Assembly: GCF_005146945.1 (NCBI RefSeq)
Contig: NZ_SWMS01000006.1
Coordinates: 1-64,000 of the forward strand
DNA from: Prauserella endophytica
GTDB lineage: Bacteria > Actinomycetota > Actinomycetes > Mycobacteriales > Pseudonocardiaceae
Length of the DNA: 64,000 nt
Direction of reading: 5' to 3'
The position numbers and the translations under genes are program-made. Every line of letters starts with the position of its first letter. Position 1 is the first letter of the stretch. Shown here piece by piece: positions 24,283 through 35,281 of the stretch. The notes beneath the pieces were generated by a model, which was not told the origin of the DNA, did not search any database, and saw only the letters and a program-made list of their open reading frames with translations.

Positions 24283-25560
24283 ATGGACAGAGTCGCGTTG
24301 CAGAGCCGCCCGGCGGAATCACCCGCCGGGGATGCGACCACACCCGAACCAGGACGGGCCGAGCGGATCCGCGTGATCCTCGTGCTGGGCGCGCTCATCG
24401 CGCTGGGCCCGTTGACCATCGACATGTACCTTCCCGCGCTGCCCGCGATCGGCGAGGATCTGGACGCCTCGTCGTCGACCGTGCAGCTCACGCTCACCGG
24501 CACGCTGCTGGGGCTCGGCCTCGGCCAGCTGCTGGTGGGTCCGTTCTCCGACGCGGTCGGGCGCAGGGTTCCGCTCATCGCGGGCACCGTACTGCACATC
24601 GCCGCATCGCTGCTGTGCCTGATCGCCCCCAACGTCGGGGTCCTGGGGATCTTCCGCACGTTGCAGGGCGTGGGCGCGGCCGCCGCGATGGTCGTCGCGC
24701 TCGCGGTGGTGCGGGACCTTTTCTCCGGTAACGCAGCCGCCACCGTGCTGTCCCGGCTCATGCTCGTCATGGGCGCCGCGCCGATCCTGGCGCCGACGCT
24801 GGGCGGGGCCATCCTGCTCACCGGTTCCTGGCGCGGTGTCTTCGGTGCGCTGGCCGTGCTCGGCGTGCTGTTGCTCGTCGTGGCCGTGTTCGCGCTGAAG
24901 GAGACCCTGCCACCCGAGCACCGCAGGGCTCGCGAGGTCCGCCCGGTGCTGCGGATGTACCGGACGCTGCTCACCGACCGCGAGTTCGTGGTGCTGGCGC
25001 TGGTGGCCGCACTCGGGATGTCGGCGCTGTTCGCCTACATCTCCGGCTCGTCGTTCGTGCTGCAGGAGCAGTTCGGGCTCAACCAGCAGGAGTTCGCGCT
25101 CGTGTTCGGCGCGGGCGCGGTCGCCATCATCGGGGCGTCCCAGTTCAACGTCGTACTGCTCAAGCGGTACGGCCCGAAGCGCATCGTGCTCGGCGCTCTG
25201 GCGGCGGCCACGGCGTCGGGTGCCGTGCTGACCGTGCTCGCACTTGGCGATGTCGGCGGGCTCGCCGGATTCGTCGTACCGCTGTGGTTCGTGATGGCCG
25301 CCGTCGGCTTCGTACTGCCGAACGCGCCGGCCCTCGCGCTGTCGCGCCACGGCGAGGCCGCCGGCACCGCCGCGGCGGTACTCGGGGCCGTGCAGTTCGG
25401 TCTCGGTGCCCTGATCGCCCCGCTGGTCGGCGTCCTGGGCAACGACGGCCCCGCCATGGCGATCACGATGACGGGCGGCGCGGCGGTCGCGCTCGGCGCG
25501 CTGGGGGCCGTGGTGGTGCGTGGCCGTCGCCGGGTGCCCGAGGCGGCCCCGGCAGTGTGA
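24283..25560 (+). CDS. Bcr/CflA-family MFS drug-resistance transporter
   Basis: 425 residues in twelve hydrophobic helices. GPLTIDMYLPALPAIGEDL and GQLLVGPFSDAVGRRVPLIA (antiporter motif A) are diagnostic for the Bcr/CflA drug:H+ antiporters. The start is ATG 24283 (or GTG 24280) after GAAAGG. Divergent from the HAD gene and ended by the strong terminator at 25622. Confidence 0.9.
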   Translation: MDRVALQSRPAESPAGDATTPEPGRAERIRVILVLGALIALGPLTIDMYLPALPAIGEDLDASSSTVQLTLTGTLLGLGLGQLLVGPFSDAVGRRVPLIAGTVLHIAASLLCLIAPNVGVLGIFRTLQGVGAAAAMVVALAVVRDLFSGNAAATVLSRLMLVMGAAPILAPTLGGAILLTGSWRGVFGALAVLGVLLLVVAVFALKETLPPEHRRAREVRPVLRMYRTLLTDREFVVLALVAALGMSALFAYISGSSFVLQEQFGLNQQEFALVFGAGAVAIIGASQFNVVLLKRYGPKRIVLGALAAATASGAVLTVLALGDVGGLAGFVVPLWFVMAAVGFVLPNAPALALSRHGEAAGTAAAVLGAVQFGLGALIAPLVGVLGNDGPAMAITMTGGAAVALGALGAVVVRGRRRVPEAAPAV

Positions 25561-25621
25561 CCTGGCGGTTTCCGGATTACGTTGGGCAGCGGATTGACTG
25601 GCGTAACGAAGGTGTTTAACT

Positions 25622-25661
25622 TCGGGGCGCGGGAGTGACTCAGGCCACTCCCGCGCCCCGA
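25622..25661 (+). terminator. Perfect 16-bp stem terminator
   Basis: TCGGGGCGCGGGAGTG and CACTCCCGCGCCCCGA pair without mismatch around an 8-base loop, 61 bases after the Bcr/CflA stop and before the next MFS gene. Confidence 0.8.
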
Positions 25662-25695
25662 CTGTCAGCGGCCGGCACAGAGGCAGGACACCGCG

Positions 25696-27024
25696 ATGGC
25701 ACAGACACCCGCGTCCCCGAGGTCCGCGACCCAGCTCAGGAGGGCCGTGCTGTCGAGCTACCTCGGCAGCGTGATCGAGTACTACGATTTCCTGCTCTAC
25801 GCCACCGCCGCGGCGGTGGTGTTCAACAAGGTCTTCTTCTCCAGCCTGGACCCGGTGGTCGGGACCATCGCCAGCCTGGGCACGTTCACCACCGGGTACC
25901 TGGCCCGGCCGCTCGGCGGGGTGATCTTCGGGCACTTCGGCGACCTGCTCGGCCGCAAGCGGATGCTCGTGATCACGATGACGATGATGGGCGTGGCCAG
26001 CACGCTCATCGGCCTGCTGCCCACCTACGCGCAGATCGGGGTGTGGGCGCCGATCCTGCTCGTGGTGCTGCGCGTGCTGCAGGGCATCGCGGTCGGCGGC
26101 GAGTGGGGCGGCGCGGTGCTCATGTCCGCCGAGCACGCCACCACCCGGCGGGGGCTCTGGGCGAGCTTCACCAACGCGGGTGCGCCCAGCGGCATGGTCG
26201 TGTCGACCCTCGCGCTCACTCTCGCGGCGAACCTCACCACCGACGAGCAGTTCCTGTCCTGGGGCTGGCGGGTGCCGTTCCTGCTCAGCGTCGTGCTGCT
26301 CGCGATCGGACTGTTCGTGCGGCTGAAGGTCGAGGAGACACCAGTCTTCGCCGAGACGTCGGCTCGCGGGGAACGCGGGTCGCCGCCGCTGCTGGAGGTG
26401 CTCCGCCGGTACCCGAGGAACCTCCTGCTCGCGGTGGGGGTGGGCTTCGGCGCGTTCGTCGCGCAGGGCACGCTCACGACGTACGTCGTCTCCTACGCCG
26501 TCGGCCAGGGTTTCGAACGGCAGACGGTCCTCAACGCACTGACGCTCTCGTCCGTCGGAGCGGTGCTCGGCGTCGTCGGCTACTCGGCGCTTTCGGACCG
26601 GATCGGCAGGCGGCCCGTGGTGCTCGCCGGTGCGATCGCCACGGCGGGGGTGTGCTTCCTGCTGTTCCCCATGATCGACACCGGTTCGGCCGCGATGCTC
26701 ACGCTGGCCGTCGTGCTCGGCCAGTCGGTCGCGCACCCCGCGATGTACGGTCCGCTCGCGGCGCTCTACACCGAGCTGTTCGGCACCCGGACCCGCTACA
26801 CGGGCGCGTCACTGGGATACCAGCTGGCCGGCCTCGGCGCGGGGATCGGCCCCGTGGTGTTCGCGAGCATGGCGGGGGCGGGCACGCTGGCGGTCTCGGC
26901 CGTGATCGGCGCCTGCTGCCTGCTCACCGTGGTGTGTGTGCTCGCGGTCGGGGAGACCCATACGGCGAGCCTGCGGGACGAGCCGGTGCCGGACTCCGCG
27001 GGCCGGCGCGCCACGGCGGGGTGA
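25696..27024 (+). CDS. MFS transporter, metabolite:H+ symporter (MHS) family
   Basis: 442 residues, twelve helices. SYLGSVIEYYDFLLYATAAA, GHFGDLLGRKRML and RVLQGIAVGGEWGGAVLM are the signature of the MHS group (shikimate, proline/betaine, dicarboxylate symporters). It probably imports an organic acid. It lies alone between a terminator and the convergent rox gene. Confidence 0.9.
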   Translation: MAQTPASPRSATQLRRAVLSSYLGSVIEYYDFLLYATAAAVVFNKVFFSSLDPVVGTIASLGTFTTGYLARPLGGVIFGHFGDLLGRKRMLVITMTMMGVASTLIGLLPTYAQIGVWAPILLVVLRVLQGIAVGGEWGGAVLMSAEHATTRRGLWASFTNAGAPSGMVVSTLALTLAANLTTDEQFLSWGWRVPFLLSVVLLAIGLFVRLKVEETPVFAETSARGERGSPPLLEVLRRYPRNLLLAVGVGFGAFVAQGTLTTYVVSYAVGQGFERQTVLNALTLSSVGAVLGVVGYSALSDRIGRRPVVLAGAIATAGVCFLLFPMIDTGSAAMLTLAVVLGQSVAHPAMYGPLAALYTELFGTRTRYTGASLGYQLAGLGAGIGPVVFASMAGAGTLAVSAVIGACCLLTVVCVLAVGETHTASLRDEPVPDSAGRRATAG

Positions 27025-27045
27025 GCGCCGTGGCGCGGACCGGCC

Positions 27046-28662
<1,617 letters not shown>

Positions 28663-29373
28663 CTACGCGCGTGTCGCGGCGGCGTGCTGGCGGGCGCCTC
28701 GCGTCCACGGCCACGTCATGAGCGCCCACACCCCGAGCACGAGTACGACGATCGAGAGTACGTACCACGGCCACGGGCCGAGCACGTCCACGAGCGACAC
28801 CGACTCGGGTGCGCGGTTCAGGTAGCCGTAGTTGGTACCCGCGAACGCGTTGAACACCATGGCGACCGCGGCCCAGCCCGCCGTGACGGTCACGGAGAAC
28901 CAGTAGCCGCGCCAGTCCGGAACCCGGCCCACGCCCCAGGTGAGGTAGACCGCGGCCCAGATGACGAGCAGATGCACTCCCCAGAACGCCACGAACGTGC
29001 GTGACGGGAAGTCCGGCCCGGTCAGCACGGGGAAGAACAGGGCCTGCGTGCTCAAGGTCAGGCACCAGAAGTACGTCAGCGCGCACGGCCATGGCCTGCG
29101 GGTCCACAGCGCGTAGGCGGCGACCGGGCCCGCGAGGTCGGACAGGTGCAGCGGGATCCAGTTCACCACCTCGCGGACGGTGATCACCGTGTAGGTCTGC
29201 ACCACCAGCACCGCGGCCACCACGGCGACGGCGAAGGCACGGCTCAGGCGGCGTTCCGCCGGGGTGCCGCGCTGCCTGCGGCCGGCGAGGACCAACGCCG
29301 CGGCCCCCGCCGCGAACACGGCGAGGACCAGCCAGTGCGACAGGCCGTACGCGGAGAACTCGCCGTCAGCCAC
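28663..29373 (-). CDS. TIGR02206 family integral membrane protein (YwaF-like)
   Basis: 236 residues with six to seven hydrophobic segments and the conserved NWIPLHLSDLAG, YFWCLTLSTQALFFP and FNAFAGTNYGYLNRAP that define TIGR02206/YwaF. Function unknown; a solute-binding membrane protein is possible. Confidence 0.87.
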   Translation of the reverse strand: MADGEFSAYGLSHWLVLAVFAAGAAALVLAGRRQRGTPAERRLSRAFAVAVVAAVLVVQTYTVITVREVVNWIPLHLSDLAGPVAAYALWTRRPWPCALTYFWCLTLSTQALFFPVLTGPDFPSRTFVAFWGVHLLVIWAAVYLTWGVGRVPDWRGYWFSVTVTAGWAAVAMVFNAFAGTNYGYLNRAPESVSLVDVLGPWPWYVLSIVVLVLGVWALMTWPWTRGARQHAAATRA

Positions 29374-29447
29374 CGGTTCCTCCAGCCGGGTCGTTCACTG
29401 TCGATGGTGCCACGGCGGTGATGTGACTGGAACTCTCGCGCGGACCG

Positions 29448-30056
29448 TCAGGCGTGGTCCCGATGGGTGAAGAGGCGGTCCACGTGGTAGCGCAGCACCG
29501 CCTCCGCTGAGGCCGCCGTTCGCTGGCCGACGAGCACGCTGGTGCCCAGCCCGTGGGTCAGCGCCAGCAGGCGCGCGGCCTCCGCCGCGGGATCCGTGTC
29601 CTCGGCCAGCTCTCCGGCCGCCTCGCGCAGTGTCGCCGTCAGCTGTTGTTCGAGCCGCCTCGGCCCGGCGACGAACGGCTGCGCGGCCAGGTCCGGCTCG
29701 GTCATCGCGAGCACCGCGTACGACGTCCAGACCAGGTGGAACGCGCGGCTGCGCTCGTCGGTCGGCAGCGCCTCGGCGAGCAGGGCCTCGACGAACCGCC
29801 GCGCGGGCACGGGGCCGGATAGGCCGGCGAGGCGTTCCCGCCACCGTGCGTGGCTCGCCTCCTCCAGGTGCAGCAGCGTCGCGTGCAGCAGGGCGGCCTT
29901 GGTCTCGAAGTAGTACTGCACGAGCCGCAGCGACACCCCTGCCTCGGCCGCCACCGCCCGCATCGTCACGGCGTGCAGGCCCTCGCGCGCCGCGAGCCGG
30001 ACCAGCGCCTCGGCGATCGTGGCACGCCGCTGAGCGTGGTCGACGGTCCTCGGCAT
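29448..30056 (-). CDS. TetR-family regulator
   Basis: 202 residues. HTH at about 27-50 (VTMRAVAAEAGVSLRLVQYY) and a TetR C-terminal domain (SYAVLAMTEPDLAAQ). Divergent from the DUF1992 gene across a 60-base gap holding a perfect palindrome, so it probably represses itself and that neighbour. Confidence 0.88.
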   Translation of the reverse strand: MPRTVDHAQRRATIAEALVRLAAREGLHAVTMRAVAAEAGVSLRLVQYYFETKAALLHATLLHLEEASHARWRERLAGLSGPVPARRFVEALLAEALPTDERSRAFHLVWTSYAVLAMTEPDLAAQPFVAGPRRLEQQLTATLREAAGELAEDTDPAAEAARLLALTHGLGTSVLVGQRTAASAEAVLRYHVDRLFTHRDHA

Positions 30057-30070
30057 ACTCGCCTCCTTTG

Positions 30071-30086
30071 TGATACCGATGTATCA
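30071..30086. promoter_or_regulatory. Likely TetR operator
   Basis: TGATAC-CGAT-GTATCA is a perfect 16-bp dyad in the short divergent gap between the TetR gene and the DUF1992 gene. Confidence 0.7.
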
Positions 30087-30116
30087 TAACGGGACCGGCG
30101 AGACCGAGGTGCGGAC

Positions 30117-30596
30117 ATGACGGAACGCAAGCCGCCCGGCGTCAGCTTCGAGTCGTGGGTAGAGAAGCAGATCCGGGAAGCGCAGGAACGGGGCGAGTTC
30201 GACGACCTGCCGGGAGCGGGCAAACCGCTGCCCGGACGCGACCGGCCCGTCGAGGAGCAGTGGTGGCTGCGGGACTACCTGCGGCGCGAGGGCCTGCCCT
30301 CGGACGCGTTGCTGCCCACCCCGCTGCAACTGCGCAAGGAGGCCGAGCGGCTGCCGGAGACGGTCGCGTCCCTGCGCTCGGAGGAGGCCGTGCGCGAGGC
30401 GGTCAGCGCGCTGAACCGGCGCATCGTGGACTGGCTGCGCGCGGGCACGGGTCCGCGCGTGCACGTCGCGCCCGTGGACGCCGACGAGATCGTCGCAGGC
30501 TGGCAGGCGGCGCGGACTCCGCCTCCGGCCGCGCCCTCGGCGCCGGAGGCGGAGGAGCGGCCACGGCGCGCACGGTGGTGGCGCCGAAGGCGCTGA
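30117..30596 (+). CDS. DUF1992 (DnaJ-homologue C28 conserved domain) protein
   Basis: 159 residues. ESWVEKQIREAQERGEFDDL and GAGKPLPG are the DUF1992 hallmark; the C-terminus is Pro/Ala- then Arg-rich and ends in a basic WWRRRR tail. Function unknown; eukaryotic relatives are DNAJC28. Likely controlled by the divergent TetR. Confidence 0.87.
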   Translation: MTERKPPGVSFESWVEKQIREAQERGEFDDLPGAGKPLPGRDRPVEEQWWLRDYLRREGLPSDALLPTPLQLRKEAERLPETVASLRSEEAVREAVSALNRRIVDWLRAGTGPRVHVAPVDADEIVAGWQAARTPPPAAPSAPEAEERPRRARWWRRRR

Positions 30597-30698
30597 GCAT
30601 TACGCCGTCGGCGAAAGTCCCAGGAAGCCGTTTCGCCGCAAGCGAATCCGGTGTCCATGCACTGTGGACGATCGGCTCGCTGCTCTAGCGTCCGCGGC

Positions 30699-31280
30699 AT
30701 GACACAGGCACACCAATCTCCGGCGACGCTCTCCGACGCGGTCTACGACCGGCTCCTGCGACAGCGGATCATCGTGCTCGGGCAGGAGGTGGACGACGAC
30801 GTGGCCAACCGCGTCACGGCGCAGCTGCTGCTGCTCGCCGCCGACGACCCGGAGGCCGACATCTCCCTCTACATCAACTCGCCCGGCGGTTCGGTGCCGG
30901 CCGGGATGGCCATCTTCGACACCATGGAGCTCGTCCGCTGCGACGTGGCGACGTTCGGGCTCGGCCTCGCCGCCTCGATGGGTCAGTTCCTCCTCTCGGC
31001 GGGCACCCCCGGCAAACGGCACGCCCTTCCGCACTGCCAGATCCTCATGCACCAGCCCTCCGCCGGGGTCGGTGGGACCGAGTCCGACATCCGCATCCAG
31101 GCGGAGATGCTGCGCGCGAGCAAGCGCGAGCTGGCCGGGCTCATCGCCACCCACACCGGGCAGCCCGTCGAGCGGATCGTCGCCGACTCCGACCGCGACC
31201 GGTGGTTCACCGCGAGCGAGGCACGGGAATACGGCTTCATCGACCGGGTGGTCGCGACCCGCGCGGCCGTCGAATCGTAG
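30699..31280 (+). CDS. clpP: ATP-dependent Clp protease proteolytic subunit (accessory ClpP)
   Basis: 193 residues with the complete catalytic triad S93 (GLAASMGQF), H118 (QILMHQP) and D167 (SDRDRWF), and YINSPGGSVPAGM. ClpP forms tetradecameric chambers fed by ClpX or ClpC. It is a lone gene, not beside clpX, so this is probably an additional paralogue. The start ATG at 30699 gives the family length. Confidence 0.92.
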   Translation: MTQAHQSPATLSDAVYDRLLRQRIIVLGQEVDDDVANRVTAQLLLLAADDPEADISLYINSPGGSVPAGMAIFDTMELVRCDVATFGLGLAASMGQFLLSAGTPGKRHALPHCQILMHQPSAGVGGTESDIRIQAEMLRASKRELAGLIATHTGQPVERIVADSDRDRWFTASEAREYGFIDRVVATRAAVES

Positions 31281-31317
31281 GCAGAAGGCGCTCACGCCTC
31301 GAAGCGGCCTTGAGCTC

Positions 31318-31330
31318 GACCCGTCGGGTC
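31318..31330. promoter_or_regulatory. Palindrome upstream of the kynurenine operon
   Basis: GACCCG-T-CGGGTC is perfectly symmetrical, 104 bases before the first gene of the operon; a possible operator, with no known binding protein. Confidence 0.35.
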
Positions 31331-31433
31331 ACAGCGGGACAGCCGGAAACTTCGCCGGCCAGGGGTATCACCATCCGGGCTCCGACGCGCGCACTATGGA
31401 GGCGACGGCAACGACGCTGATGGGCTGACGGCG

Positions 31434-32042
31434 ATGACGACGACGCTCGACGACACCGGGGCCGGGACGCCGCGCCGGGACGCGGCCGACCCGTTCCCGG
31501 CCCCGACCGCGCAGGGCGGCGAGTACCCCGAGGCCGCCTTTCTCGCGGGCAACTCGCTGGGCCTGCGGCCTTCCGCGACCAGGGCCGAGCCGCTGGAGGA
31601 CCTCGACAGCCACGCCGTGCGCAGTCAGGCCCGCTTCCACGGCCTCGACCCGGACGCCACCGTCGCGCGCCTGGGCCATTGCGGGGAGGTGCTCGACCCG
31701 CTCGCCCGCGAGGGCCACCCGGTGGCCACCGCGGAGGCGTGGCGGGTTTCCGGCCCGCCGATCCTCGCGATGGGTCCGGTGCGGACGTCGCTCTCGACCT
31801 TCGAGCAGATCGGCATGCCAGCGCTCCGGGCGCGCGGCTTGCGGCCGACCGGGTACCTGGCCGGGCTGCTCGACGCCGTCACCGCGACCCGCCCGCTCGC
31901 CCCGCGGGAGCCGCTCCGGTTCGGCGCCCGGCCATCGCCGCGCGCCGAGCGGGTGGGCGCTGACGAGCCGTCCCGGCGGACGCGCCTGGAGTGCGGCGTG
32001 GTCACCGGCGCGCTCGCCCGGCTCGTCGCGGAGGAACCATGA
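31434..32042 (+). pseudogene. Internally deleted kynureninase
   Basis: An open frame of 202 codons joins the N-terminus of a kynureninase (RDAADPFPAP; EAAFLAGNSLGLRPSATRA, residues about 33-51) to its C-terminal part (WRVSGPPILAMGPVRTSLST, then ALRARGLRPTGYLAGLLDAV). The central half, including the PLP lysine and substrate site, is absent, and intact enzymes have over 400 residues. The stop overlaps the ATG of the KMO gene (ATGA), so the frame may persist because it keeps translation coupled. It cannot be an active kynureninase. Confidence 0.8.
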
Positions 32043-33361
32043 CGGCGAGCGGAGACGTCGCGATCGTCGGCGCGGGGCTGACGGGCTGCCTGCTCGCCGG
32101 GTACCTCGCGCGCCGGGGCGAGCGTGTGGTGCTCTACGAGCGTCGCCCCGACCCTCGGCTGACCGGGGCCGAACGCGGGCGATCCATCAACCTCGCGCTG
32201 TCCGAACGGGGCATCGACGCCCTGCGCCGGGTCGGGCTCGACGGGAAGGTGCTCGCCGACGCACTCCCCATGCGCGGCCGGATGGTCCACTCCGCTGACG
32301 GCGTACTGGACTTCCAGCCCTACAGCGCCGACGGTCGGCGGGCGATCAACTCGATCGGCCGCGGCGCGCTCAACAACGTCCTGCTCGACGCCGCGCAGGC
32401 GCTGCCGGAGGTGGAGGTGCGATTCGAGCACCGGCTGACCGGGCTCGACCCCGCCACGGGCGCATTGACGTTCGATACGCCCGACGGGCCGCTACGCGCC
32501 GGTGCCGCCGTGGTGCTCGGCGCCGACGGGGCCGGCTCGGCCGTGCGTGGCGAGCTGCTGCGCCACGCCGCGACCGCTGAGACGCTCGACTTCCTCGACT
32601 ACGGCTACAAGGAGCTCACCATCCCGGCCGTGGGCGGCGAGTTCGCGCTCGATCCGGGCGCCCTGCACATCTGGCCGAGGGGCCGTTCGATGATGATCGC
32701 GCTGCCCAACCCGGACCGCTCGTTCACGTGCACGCTGTTCTGGCCCACCAGCGGCACCGAGTCGTTCGCCTCGCTGAGCAGCCCTGCCGCCGTTGAGCGG
32801 TACTTCACCGCGCACTACCCCGATGTCGTGCCGCTGCTGCCGCACCTGGTCACCGAGTACCGCGAGAATCCCGTCGGACTGCTCGGCACCGTGCGCTGCG
32901 CGCCGTGGCACGCGAGTGGCCGGGTGTGCCTGATCGGCGACGCCGCGCACGCCATCGTGCCGTTCTACGGGCAGGGTGCCAACTGCGCGTTCGAGGATGT
33001 CGTGGTGCTCGAACGGTGCCTCGACGACACCGGCGGCGACTGGAGCGCGGCGCTGCCGCTCTTCGACCGGGAACGCCGCGCCGACACCGAGGCGATCGCG
33101 GAGATGGCATTGGCCAACTTCGTCGAGATGCGCGACAAGGTCGCCTCGCCGCTGTTCAAACTCGGCAAGCGCGTCGAGCACGCTCTGGAGCGGGCACTGC
33201 CGGGACGCTACGCTTCCCGCTACGAGCTCGTGTCGTTCTCGACCGTCCCGTACTCGGCGGTGTGCCGCCGGGTACACACCCAACACCGTCTGCTCGGCGC
33301 AGCGGTGGCCGGCGCGCTCGGCCTCGCGGGCGCCGTGACCGCACTCCGGAGGCGATCGTGA
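32039..33361 (+). CDS. Kynurenine 3-monooxygenase
   Basis: 440 residues. FAD-binding GAGLTG near the N-terminus (AIVGAGLTGCLLAGYLARRG), family motifs RGRSINLALSERGIDALRR and LIGDAAHAIVPFYGQGANCA, and a hydrophobic C-terminus (AAVAGALGLAGAVTAL) like the membrane-associated tail of KMO. It would hydroxylate L-kynurenine to 3-hydroxykynurenine. Translationally coupled to the kynureninase remnant and, by GTGA, to the aldehyde dehydrogenase. Confidence 0.88.
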   Translation: MTASGDVAIVGAGLTGCLLAGYLARRGERVVLYERRPDPRLTGAERGRSINLALSERGIDALRRVGLDGKVLADALPMRGRMVHSADGVLDFQPYSADGRRAINSIGRGALNNVLLDAAQALPEVEVRFEHRLTGLDPATGALTFDTPDGPLRAGAAVVLGADGAGSAVRGELLRHAATAETLDFLDYGYKELTIPAVGGEFALDPGALHIWPRGRSMMIALPNPDRSFTCTLFWPTSGTESFASLSSPAAVERYFTAHYPDVVPLLPHLVTEYRENPVGLLGTVRCAPWHASGRVCLIGDAAHAIVPFYGQGANCAFEDVVVLERCLDDTGGDWSAALPLFDRERRADTEAIAEMALANFVEMRDKVASPLFKLGKRVEHALERALPGRYASRYELVSFSTVPYSAVCRRVHTQHRLLGAAVAGALGLAGAVTALRRRS

Positions 33362-34818
33362 CTGACACGCTGCGGCACTTCATCGACGGGGAGTTCACCG
33401 GCTCCGCCAAGGACTTCCCCAAACTCAGCCCCGTCACCGGCGAGATGCTGTGCCGGGTCGCCGAGGCCGGTGAGTCCGATGTGGACGATGCGGTCGCGGC
33501 GGCGAGGCAGGCGCTGCGCGGGCCGTGGGCGCGCACCACGGAGCTGGAGCGTGCGGCGGTGCTGCGCCGCGTCGCCGACGAGGCCGAGCGCCGCTTCGAC
33601 GACCTCGTGGCGGCGGAGGTGGCCGACACCGGCAAGCCCGTGGATCAGGCCCGGACGCTCGACGTCCCGCGCGCGGCGGCGAACTTCCGCGCGTTCGCCG
33701 ACATCGTCAGCGCGGCGGCGGGGGAGTCGTTCCTCACCGGCACCGCGGGCGGCGGCCGGGCCCTCAACTACGCCGTGCGCAAACCGGTCGGTGTGGTCGC
33801 CGTGATCGTGCCGTGGAATCTGCCGCTGCTGCTGCTCACGTGGAAGGTCGCTCCCGCGCTCGCGTGTGGCGACACCGTGGTGGTGAAACCCTCCGAGGAG
33901 ACGCCGTCCTCCGCGGCGGTGCTCGCGGAGATCGTGCGCGACGCCGGGTTGCCGCCGGGCGTGTTCAACCTCGTGCACGGATTCGGGCCGGATTCGGCGG
34001 GGGAGTACCTCGTGCGGCACCCCGGTGTCGACGCGATCACGTTCACCGGCGAGTCCGCCACGGGCGCCACGATCGGCCGCTCGGCCGCCGACGGCGTCAA
34101 GGCCGTGTCGTTCGAGCTGGGCGGCAAGAACGCGGGCATCGTGTTCGCCGACGCCGACCTCGACGCCGCCGTGGCCGGCACCGTCCGCTCGGCGTTCACC
34201 AACGGCGGCCAGGTGTGCCTGTGCACCGAGCGGCTCTACGTGCAGCGCCCCGTGTTCGAGGAGTTCACCGAGCGGCTCGCCGCCCGCGCGAGGGAAGCCG
34301 TGTTCGGCTGGCCCACGGACCCCGGGCTCACCACGATGCCGCTGATCTCCAGGGACCACCGGGAGAAGGTGCTCGGCTACTACCGGCTCGCCCGCGACGA
34401 GGGCGCCGAGGTGCACGTGGGCGGCGACCATCCGGTGTTCGGCGACGCCCGCGACGGCGGCGCGTACGTGCGCCCGACCGTGCTCACCGGGCTCGGCGAG
34501 CACACCAGGACCAACCGCGAGGAGATCTTCGGCCCGGTGTGCCACGTGGCGCCCTTCGACGACGAGGACGAGGCCTATGCGCTGGCCAACGACAGCGACT
34601 ACGGCCTCGCCGCGGCGGTGTGGACCCGCGACGTCGGCAGGGCCCACCGCGCCGGGTCCGCGCTCGACGTCGGGCTGGTGTGGGTCAACACGTGGTTCCT
34701 GCGTGACCTGCGCAGCCCCTTCGGCGGCACCAAGGCCTCCGGCATCGGGCGCGAGGGCGGGCTGCGCTCGCTCGACTTCTACACCGAGACCACCAACGTC
34801 TGCGTCGACCTCGGCTGA
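33358..34818 (+). CDS. 2-aminomuconic semialdehyde dehydrogenase-type aldehyde dehydrogenase
   Basis: 486 residues. Glu in [13 protein letters not shown] and the catalytic Cys in [15 protein letters not shown] are present; [19 protein letters not shown] is the NAD-site loop. The family covers 2-hydroxy- and 2-aminomuconic semialdehyde dehydrogenases; the neighbouring deaminase and hydroxyanthranilate dioxygenase favour the aminomuconic substrate. The GTG start at 33358 overlaps the KMO stop. Confidence 0.85.
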   Translation: MTDTLRHFIDGEFTGSAKDFPKLSPVTGEMLCRVAEAGESDVDDAVAAARQALRGPWARTTELERAAVLRRVADEAERRFDDLVAAEVADTGKPVDQARTLDVPRAAANFRAFADIVSAAAGESFLTGTAGGGRALNYAVRKPVGVVAVIVPWNLPLLLLTWKVAPALACGDTVVVKPSEETPSSAAVLAEIVRDAGLPPGVFNLVHGFGPDSAGEYLVRHPGVDAITFTGESATGATIGRSAADGVKAVSFELGGKNAGIVFADADLDAAVAGTVRSAFTNGGQVCLCTERLYVQRPVFEEFTERLAARAREAVFGWPTDPGLTTMPLISRDHREKVLGYYRLARDEGAEVHVGGDHPVFGDARDGGAYVRPTVLTGLGEHTRTNREEIFGPVCHVAPFDDEDEAYALANDSDYGLAAAVWTRDVGRAHRAGSALDVGLVWVNTWFLRDLRSPFGGTKASGIGREGGLRSLDFYTETTNVCVDLG

Positions 34819-34828
34819 AAGGGGACCC

Positions 34829-35272
34829 ATGGACGGCAACGGCGGCACACGCGCCGCGCGCACGGTCGCGGGCAAGGCAAGGCCCCGCGGCCGGTACCCG
34901 CACGTGAAGGTCGCGAACGGGTTCGCGTTCCTCTCCGGCACCAGCAGCCGCAGGGCCGACAACACCATCGCGGGCGCCGACGTGGACGAGCTGGGCACCA
35001 CCGCGCTCGACATCCGCGAGCAGACCCGCGCCGTCATCGGCAACCTCCGCGATGTGCTCGCCGAGGTCGGCGCCGGGCTGGAGGACCTGGTGTCGGTCAC
35101 GACCTATCTGGTCTCGATGAACGACTTCGGCGGCTACAACGCCGTCTACGGCGAGTTCTTCGACGAGAACGGGCCCGCCAGGACCACCGTCGCGGTGCAC
35201 CAGCTGCCGCATCCGCACCTGCTGATCGAGATGTCCGCCGTGGCCGTGCTGCCGCGGTCCACAATGGAGTAG
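34829..35272 (+). CDS. RidA-family protein, probable 2-aminomuconate deaminase
   Basis: 147 residues of the YjgF/RidA trimer fold: [20 protein letters not shown] and [19 protein letters not shown]. Position between the semialdehyde dehydrogenase and the hydroxyanthranilate dioxygenase matches the 2-aminomuconate deaminases of the nitrobenzoate/tryptophan 3-hydroxyanthranilate route. AAAGGGGA precedes the ATG. Confidence 0.82.
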   Translation: MDGNGGTRAARTVAGKARPRGRYPHVKVANGFAFLSGTSSRRADNTIAGADVDELGTTALDIREQTRAVIGNLRDVLAEVGAGLEDLVSVTTYLVSMNDFGGYNAVYGEFFDENGPARTTVAVHQLPHPHLLIEMSAVAVLPRSTME

Positions 35273-35281
35273 GAGGACGAC

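Noticed and set aside
31434-32042. A functional short kynureninase
   Set aside because: The PLP lysine and central substrate-binding half are missing; the open frame alone does not indicate activity.
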